Below, piece after piece: positions 5,201 to 9,760 of a stretch of DNA of 9,760 bases. A program made the position numbers and the translations under genes. Source of the DNA: Paracoccaceae bacterium (GTDB taxonomy: Bacteria; Pseudomonadota; Alphaproteobacteria; Rhodobacterales; Rhodobacteraceae); NCBI GenBank assembly GCA_026982255.1, contig JALSHL010000273.1, forward strand, positions 1-9,760, read 5' to 3'. Position 1 is the first letter of the stretch. The number at the start of each line of letters is the position of its first letter. A model generated the notes under the pieces. The model was not told the origin of the DNA, searched no databases, and saw only the letters and a program-made list of their open reading frames with translations.

Positions 5201-5229
5201 AAAGGGCCGGAGGTTTTTCGCGGCCTTTT
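5201..5229. terminator. Bidirectional terminator between regulator 2 and pyrF
   Basis: AAAGGGCCG (5201-5209) pairs with CGGCCTTTT (5221-5229) in a 9-bp stem with one G-U pair and an 11-nt loop. The T-run on the right serves plus-strand transcription, and the A-run on the left gives a T-tail on the minus strand. It fills the 57-nt gap between two convergent genes, as expected for a shared terminator. Confidence 0.7.
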
Positions 5230-5234
5230 CACAC

Positions 5235-5933
5235 TCAGATTGCGGACAGTTCGGCCAGAACCAGGCGCGCGGCTGACAGCGGATCTTCGGCACGCCAGAT
5301 CGGGCGACCGACAACGATATGGTCCGCACCGGCATTGATCGCGAGCGCCGGAGTCATCACCCGTTTCTGGTCATCGGTTTTTGTTCCGGCGGGCCGAATG
5401 CCCGGTGTGACGATCAGCTTGCCTTTAGCCTCGGGCAGGGTGCGGATCATGGCGGCCTCATGGGCGCTTGCGATAACGCCATCGGCACCGGCGGCAAAGG
5501 CGAGGCGGGCGCGTTCGGTCACGATCTCGTCCACATCGCCGCTACGGATCAGGGCCAGATCGAGGTCGGAACGGTCCAGCGATGTCAGAACCGTTACGGC
5601 AAGGATTTTTGTGTTCCGGTCTCCGCGTCCGGCGACGGCCGCGCGTACAACATTCGGATCGCCATGCACCGTCAGAAAATCGAAGTCGAACTGGGACAGT
5701 CCGGCCACGGCGTTTTCGATGGTCTGGGCGATGTCGAACAGCTTCAGGTCCAGAAAGACCCGCTTGCCCTTTTCCTTCAACTCATTGGCCAGCGCGAGCC
5801 CGCCGCCGGTCAGCATGCCGAGGCCGATTTTATAGAAGGACACCTCGTCGCCGAGTTTCTCGACAAGGCGTAGGCCTTCCAGCGCGTTGGGAAGGTCGAG
5901 GGCGACTATCAGGCGGTCATCTGCTTTGCTCAT
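5235..5933 (-). CDS. pyrF: Orotidine 5'-phosphate decarboxylase, 232 aa
   Basis: This enzyme catalyses the last step of de novo UMP synthesis, decarboxylating OMP, in the cytoplasm. The N-terminal LIVALDLP strand, the catalytic DLKLFD (the Asp-x-Lys-x-x-Asp signature of the family), the phosphate-binding VTPGIRP and the C-terminal VVGRPI are all present in order within one TIM-barrel-sized protein. The length matches short bacterial PyrF. An upstream in-frame start exists, but ATG 5933 is chosen because AAAGGAG lies 8 nt before it and the preceding 19 codons show no family resemblance. It is convergent with regulator 2 and divergent from clpB. No other pyrimidine gene is adjacent. Confidence 0.95.
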   Translation of the reverse strand: MSKADDRLIVALDLPNALEGLRLVEKLGDEVSFYKIGLGMLTGGGLALANELKEKGKRVFLDLKLFDIAQTIENAVAGLSQFDFDFLTVHGDPNVVRAAVAGRGDRNTKILAVTVLTSLDRSDLDLALIRSGDVDEIVTERARLAFAAGADGVIASAHEAAMIRTLPEAKGKLIVTPGIRPAGTKTDDQKRVMTPALAINAGADHIVVGRPIWRAEDPLSAARLVLAELSAI

Positions 5934-6131
5934 GGGGTGTACTCCTTTATGGCAATCACGGGCGACATATCCGGTGGCGGTCTTTCTCACAAGAGGGCAA
6001 AACCGCCGCCGTCATCTGCCATTCTATGCTGATTCCGCCATAATCCACTTGAGCCAGATCAAGCCGGCGTTCAATCCGATATTGCCGGCATTGTTGCATG
6101 ACAGAAAAACCCGATTCAACCTGGCGGAGAC

Positions 6132-6161
6132 CTTGCAAGCGCCGGTTTCAAAACCCACTTA
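6132..6161 (+). promoter_or_regulatory. Candidate RpoH (sigma32)-type promoter of clpB
   Basis: CTTGCA (6132-6137) resembles the sigma32 -35 core CTTGAA. ACCCACTTA (6153-6161) resembles the -10 CCCCATTTA, with a 15-nt spacer inside the known 13-17 range. A start around 6168 would give a leader of about 100 nt. ClpB genes are classical heat-shock regulon members, which supports the reading, but the match is imperfect. Confidence 0.5.
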
Positions 6162-6171
6162 TTAGCCAAAG

Positions 6172-6239
6172 GGTCGTGCCACAACGGGCGGCCCGCACAT
6201 GAGGCCATGCAAGGCGTGCCAACGGGCGCCGCAGACATG
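6172..6239 (+). repeat. Imperfect direct duplication in the clpB leader
   Basis: The segments 6172-6201 and 6213-6239 are related copies. Both read GG-CGTGCCA-ACGGGCG, then a C/G-rich step, then GCA-ACATG; the first copy has two extra bases after the CGTGCCA. They lie about 40 bp apart within the presumed untranslated leader. Each ends in an ATG, but neither is in a supported coding frame. Confidence 0.6.
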
Positions 6240-6265
6240 GATGCTCGCAAATAGGAGAGACAAAG

Positions 6266-8839
6266 ATGGATTTCGAGAAATTCACAGACCGGAGCAAAGG
6301 GTTCGTTCAGGCCGCACAGACCATTGCGCAGCGCGAGGATCACCAGCGCTTCCTGCCCGAACATCTGCTGAAGGCGCTGCTGGATGACGATCAGGGGCTG
6401 GCTGCCAACCTGATTGCCAAGGCGGGGGGCGACCCGAAAATCGCTCTGACACATGTGGAGGCCGCGTTGGCCAAAATCCCGAAAGTGACCGGCGGCGGGC
6501 AGCTCTATATGGATGCCCAGACCAGCAAGGTTTTCGGAGAGGCCGAGAAACTGGCCAAGAAGGCCGGCGACAGTTTCGTGCCGGTCGAGCGCCTGCTGAC
6601 CGCGCTTGCCATCGTCAAATCGGAGGCGGCCGAAGCCCTCAAGGCTTCCGGTGCCACGGCGCAGAAGCTGAACGAGGCTATCAACGATGTCCGCAAGGGC
6701 CGCACGGCCGATAGTGCGGGGGCCGAGGACACGATGGAGGCGCTGAAGAAATACACGCAGGACCTGACCGAAAAGGCCGCGGAGGGCAAAATCGACCCGA
6801 TCATCGGCCGTGACGAGGAGATTCGCCGCACCATGCAGGTGCTGACCCGTCGCACCAAGAACAACCCGGTGCTGATCGGGGATCCCGGTGTGGGTAAAAC
6901 CGCGATTGTCGAGGGGCTGGCTCTGCGCATCGTCAACGGCGACGTGCCGGATTCGATTGCCGGCAAGAAACTGCTGGCGCTCGACATGGGCGCGCTGATT
7001 GCCGGTGCGAAATACCGTGGCGAGTTCGAGGAACGCCTGAAAGCGGTTCTGAACGAGGTTACTGCTGCCGAAGGTGAAATCATCCTGTTCATCGACGAGA
7101 TGCACACGCTGGTCGGCGCGGGCAAATCGGACGGGGCTATGGATGCCTCCAACCTGCTGAAACCGGCGCTGGCGCGTGGGGAGTTGCACTGTATCGGCGC
7201 AACCACGCTCGATGAATACCGCAAGTATGTCGAGAAAGATCCTGCTCTGGCGCGGCGCTTCCAGCCCGTGATGGTAGAGGAGCCGACGGTCGAGGATACC
7301 ATTTCCATCCTGCGCGGCATCAAGGACAAATACGAACTCCACCACGGGGTCCGTATTTCCGACCGTGCGCTGGTGGCGGCCGCGACCCTTTCGGATCGCT
7401 ACATCACCAACCGGTTTCTGCCGGACAAGGCTATCGACCTGATGGACGAGGCCGCCAGCCGCTTGCGGATGGAGGTCGATTCCAAACCCGAGGAACTCGA
7501 TGCACTCGATCGCGAGATCATGCAGAAGCAGATTGAGGCCGAGGCCCTGAAACAGGAGAAAGACGAAGCCTCGAAGGACCGTCTGGAAAAACTGGAGAAG
7601 GAACTTGCCGAGTTGCAGGAGCGTTCCTCGGAATTGACCGCGCGCTGGCAGGCCGAACGTGACAAGCTGGCCGGTGCCCGTGATATCAAGGAGCAGTTGG
7701 ACAATGCGCGCGCCGAACTGGATCAGGCCAAACGCGAGGGCGATCTGGCGAAAGCCGGCGAGTTGTCCTACGGCGTCATTCCGAAGCTGGAAAAACAGCT
7801 GGCCGAGGCCGAAGCTGCCGAGGCACAGGGCGAAGCGATTGTCGAGGAGGCCGTAACGCCCGAGGCCGTTGCTGCGGTGGTCGAACGCTGGACCGGCATT
7901 CCGATGGACAAGATGCTGGAAGGCGAGCGCGAGAAGCTGCTGAAGATGGAAGAGGAACTCGGCAAACGGGTGATCGGCCAGTCGCAGGCAGTGAAGGCCG
8001 TATCGGACGCTGTGCGTCGTGCGCGGGCCGGGTTGAACGACCCGAACCGTCCGCTGGGCAGCTTCCTGTTCCTCGGGCCGACTGGCGTGGGTAAAACCGA
8101 GTTGACCAAGGCACTGGCCGAATACCTGTTCGACGATGACACGGCCATGACCCGCGTGGATATGTCGGAGTTCATGGAGAAACACTCGGTCGCCCGTCTG
8201 ATCGGCGCGCCTCCGGGTTATGTCGGCTATGACGAAGGCGGTGTGTTGACCGAGGCCGTGCGGCGCAAGCCCTATCAGGTGATCCTGTTCGACGAGGTCG
8301 AAAAGGCGCACCCCGATGTGTTCAACGTGCTGTTGCAGGTTCTGGACGACGGCCGCCTGACAGACGGGCAGGGCAATCTGGTGGATTTCAAGAACACCCT
8401 GATTATCCTGACCTCCAACCTCGGCTCGCAGGCGCTCAGCCAGCTTGAAGAGGGGGCGGATGTTGCCGCGGCCAAGGAACAGGTCATGGAAGCTGTGCGT
8501 GCGCACTTCCGCCCCGAGTTCCTGAACCGTTTGGACGAGATTGTTATCTTCGACCGTCTCAGCCGCGACAACATGGATGCGATCGTCGATATCCAGCTGG
8601 CGATTCTGGAAAAACGTCTGGCCCCGCGGAAAATCACGCTGGAACTGGACGAAAAGGCCCGCACATGGCTGGCCGACGCCGGTTACGACCCGGTCTATGG
8701 CGCCCGCCCGCTGAAACGGGTGATCCAGAATGCCTTGCAGAATCCGCTTGCGGAGCTTCTGCTGAGCGGCGAGGTGCTGGACGGCTCGACCATCAAGGTC
8801 TCGGCCGACGAGCACGGGCTGGTCATTACGCCGTCCTAG
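6266..8839 (+). CDS. clpB: ATP-dependent disaggregase ClpB, 857 aa
   Basis: ClpB is a cytoplasmic hexameric AAA+ chaperone that pulls proteins out of aggregates together with DnaK. All parts are present in order: the N-domain (about 1-145); AAA+ domain 1 with Walker A GDPGVGKT (205-212), pore loop AGAKYRGEF and Walker B FIDE (Asp277, Glu278); a coiled-coil M-domain (about 400-525, Leu/Glu/Lys-rich); and AAA+ domain 2 with Walker A GPTGVGKT (604-611), pore motif GYVGYDEGG and Walker B LFDE (Asp676, Glu677). The small D2 subdomain completes the C-terminus. Motif positions fall within one or two residues of those in E. coli ClpB, so it is full length. The M-domain separates it from ClpA and ClpC. 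AGGAG lies 8 nt before the ATG. It appears monocistronic, behind a possible heat-shock promoter. Confidence 0.97.
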   Translation: MDFEKFTDRSKGFVQAAQTIAQREDHQRFLPEHLLKALLDDDQGLAANLIAKAGGDPKIALTHVEAALAKIPKVTGGGQLYMDAQTSKVFGEAEKLAKKAGDSFVPVERLLTALAIVKSEAAEALKASGATAQKLNEAINDVRKGRTADSAGAEDTMEALKKYTQDLTEKAAEGKIDPIIGRDEEIRRTMQVLTRRTKNNPVLIGDPGVGKTAIVEGLALRIVNGDVPDSIAGKKLLALDMGALIAGAKYRGEFEERLKAVLNEVTAAEGEIILFIDEMHTLVGAGKSDGAMDASNLLKPALARGELHCIGATTLDEYRKYVEKDPALARRFQPVMVEEPTVEDTISILRGIKDKYELHHGVRISDRALVAAATLSDRYITNRFLPDKAIDLMDEAASRLRMEVDSKPEELDALDREIMQKQIEAEALKQEKDEASKDRLEKLEKELAELQERSSELTARWQAERDKLAGARDIKEQLDNARAELDQAKREGDLAKAGELSYGVIPKLEKQLAEAEAAEAQGEAIVEEAVTPEAVAAVVERWTGIPMDKMLEGEREKLLKMEEELGKRVIGQSQAVKAVSDAVRRARAGLNDPNRPLGSFLFLGPTGVGKTELTKALAEYLFDDDTAMTRVDMSEFMEKHSVARLIGAPPGYVGYDEGGVLTEAVRRKPYQVILFDEVEKAHPDVFNVLLQVLDDGRLTDGQGNLVDFKNTLIILTSNLGSQALSQLEEGADVAAAKEQVMEAVRAHFRPEFLNRLDEIVIFDRLSRDNMDAIVDIQLAILEKRLAPRKITLELDEKARTWLADAGYDPVYGARPLKRVIQNALQNPLAELLLSGEVLDGSTIKVSADEHGLVITPS

Positions 8840-8857
8840 GCTGCTGTCGCTGTAACA

Positions 8858-8885
8858 CTCCTCTCCCGCCTTGGCGGGGGAGGGG
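8858..8885. repeat. GC-rich 13-bp palindrome after clpB
   Basis: CTCCTCTCCCGCC (8858-8870) can pair with 8873-8885 over 13 bp, including two G-U pairs, with a TT turn. It starts 19 nt after the clpB stop codon. No T-run follows, so it is a poor intrinsic terminator. It more closely resembles dispersed intergenic palindromes of alphaproteobacteria, and it could protect or trim the clpB mRNA 3' end. The remaining gap to 9046 shows nothing further that I can support. Confidence 0.65.
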
Positions 8886-9046
8886 GTCGGGTTTCGGCGT
8901 AGTTATCCTGATTTCTCTATAAGCGGTCGGGAATTGCCGATGATGCGAACCATCGGGGTTTTGTTTTACTGGCATTCCGGATGGCCAATATGTTCTGCCC
9001 AGCCGTTTTGATTGTGTTGCTGTATTTCCGGGCGAAAGGCGCCTGA

Positions 9047-9490
9047 CTATTCCAGCGCGGTCTCGATAATCGAATCCAGAAGGTCATTCGCCGGTGCCAT
9101 CGACTCGCCTGGATATTTCTGGTGGCCGACGATGGTCCGGTCGGGATTGTCGGGTGTGGAATAGACGAAAATCGCGTAAGGGCAGAAGCCGATATTCGTA
9201 ACATCCGCCTCGATAACTTCCCGCGATACTTTAGCCGAGCAGAAGTTGAAAATGACCGCATCGGAAAAAAGCACGACGTCCGAGCCGACATCCTCGCGTG
9301 TCCGTTCCAGCATATCTCCCGGATGGCTGGTGAAATCGATGGTCAGCCCGTTATCGAGGATGGCACTCTCGACGGAAAAGGAGACATTATCGACCGTATC
9401 GTCGACAGTGTAGGTCGTGAATTCCTGCGCGTGGGCGACGCTGGCCATAAGGGCGATGGCTGAAAATGCGCCGAAAAATGTCTTTGTCAT
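9047..9490 (-). CDS. Secreted DUF302-like protein, 147 aa
   Basis: A signal peptide at residues 1-21 (ASVAHA, cut before Gln22) predicts periplasmic export. The mature part resembles DUF302-type proteins in layout: an early segment with VDNVSFSVESAILDNGL, the GDMLERT motif, then FNFCSAKVSREVIEAD and GFCPYAIFVY, each with one cysteine, and a C-terminal helix. In Rhodobacterales I associate similar proteins with sulfur-oxidation (sox) loci, but no sox gene is visible here and the biochemical role is unknown. The two cysteines could form a disulfide in the periplasm. AGGAGG lies 5 nt before the ATG, so the start is secure. The family assignment is from memory of motifs and is moderate; that it is a real secreted protein is firm. 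Confidence 0.82.
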   Translation of the reverse strand: MTKTFFGAFSAIALMASVAHAQEFTTYTVDDTVDNVSFSVESAILDNGLTIDFTSHPGDMLERTREDVGSDVVLFSDAVIFNFCSAKVSREVIEADVTNIGFCPYAIFVYSTPDNPDRTIVGHQKYPGESMAPANDLLDSIIETALE

Positions 9491-9760
9491 GATATCCTCC
9501 TGATGTTGGCAGCTTCGAGGCTAACGGTTACATGCAAAGATGTGAATAATTTTCTGTATTTCCCTTGTTTTTCTGGGCATTTTGATCGTCCGGAAAGAAA
9601 AGTCGAAAAAATGTCATGTTTTTCGAAAAAACCGCTTGCGCGACTCTTTGTTGGGGACTAGATAGCTCTTCACCGGACGGGCGGAACGCTTGGACGGTTT
9701 GAAAAAAACGAGGTAAGTGAGCGGCTGTTGCGCTAAATGGATTTGGCGCGTAGTTGTTTG
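9491..9760. other. AT-rich upstream region with phased A-tracts, right edge
   Basis: This stretch has no supported gene. TCGAAAAAA occurs at 9603-9611 and 9623-9631, exactly 20 bp apart. TCGAAAAA (9603-9610) is also an inverted repeat of TTTTTCGA (9619-9626). A further A7 run lies at 9702-9708. A promoter-like pair follows: TTGGAC (9690-9695), 17 nt, GTAAGT (9713-9718), reading towards the right edge. The A-tracts could bend DNA or act as an upstream element for it. Whatever it drives lies beyond the window. Confidence 0.45.

Larger units (their letters stand above)
5934..6265. other. 332-bp intergenic region between pyrF and clpB
   Basis: No supported gene lies here. From left to right it holds: the pyrF ribosome binding site; a long-loop inverted repeat (5973-5981 with 6002-6010, one G-U) in the probable pyrF leader; two GCCGGC palindromes (6063-6068 and 6084-6089) 21 bp apart; a candidate heat-shock promoter for clpB; an imperfect direct duplication in the clpB leader; and the clpB ribosome binding site AGGAG (6253-6257). 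I found no convincing promoter for pyrF. Confidence 0.7.

Noticed and set aside
6199..6387. A 62-codon plus-strand ORF starting in the clpB leader
   Set aside because: It has no Shine-Dalgarno sequence, overlaps the clpB start in another frame, and its peptide looks like out-of-frame clpB translation.
6116..8815. A very long open frame (899 codons) antisense to clpB
   Set aside because: The plus strand here encodes a full-length ClpB with all motifs. The antisense frame has no recognisable domain, and long antisense frames are expected from codon bias opposite a GC-rich gene.
9491..9760. Start of a ribosomal RNA operon at the right edge
   Set aside because: The A-tracts and promoter-like element would fit, but no boxA or 16S sequence is visible in the window, so it cannot be claimed.

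Overview
The window looks like chromosomal DNA of an alphaproteobacterium, most likely Rhodobacterales (Roseobacter/Paracoccus relatives). This rests on recognition, not on a search. The signs are a membrane-anchored CycM-type cytochrome c with the N-terminus typical of that order, an alphaproteobacterial-style ACT prephenate dehydratase, a short (about 95 nt) SRP RNA, a DUF302-like periplasmic protein, and ClpB and PyrF sequences of the expected lengths. Ordinary housekeeping genes flank a small accessory-looking block at about 2.6-5.2 kb.

Left part (1-2585). A minus-strand gene leaves the left edge; its first residues resemble a DjiA/TerB-type protein. A 43-codon minus-strand ORF with a strong Shine-Dalgarno sequence follows, then a minus-strand intrinsic terminator and the minus-strand cytochrome c gene. 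Divergent from the cytochrome is pheA (+). It meets a minus-strand SRPBCC protein tail to tail, and the two stop codons share one CTAG. The SRP RNA gene ffs (+) comes next, behind a near-consensus sigma70 promoter.

Middle part (2585-5235). Four plus-strand genes form two successive copies of the same two-gene module. Each copy has a secreted PepSY-like protein followed by a two-TM membrane protein with a cytoplasmic coiled segment and a C-terminal LuxR/GerE-type helix-turn-helix. The two regulators match at about 40 of 61 HTH positions by hand alignment. The two PepSY-like proteins share a core but have very different tails: one is acidic with a DxDxDGxxD calcium-type loop, the other is a Gly/Met/His/Glu decapeptide repeat. 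A strong hairpin separates the modules and another ends the second. I infer a pair of periplasm-to-DNA signalling units with diverged inputs, possibly metal or cation related. This is the most interesting part of the window.

Right part (5235-9760). pyrF (-) and clpB (+) diverge from a 332-bp intergenic region. On the clpB side it carries a candidate heat-shock (RpoH-type) promoter and an imperfect direct duplication in the leader. A GC-rich 13-bp palindrome follows clpB, then a secreted DUF302-like protein (-). The last 270 bp are AT-rich with phased A-tracts and a possible promoter reading off the right edge.
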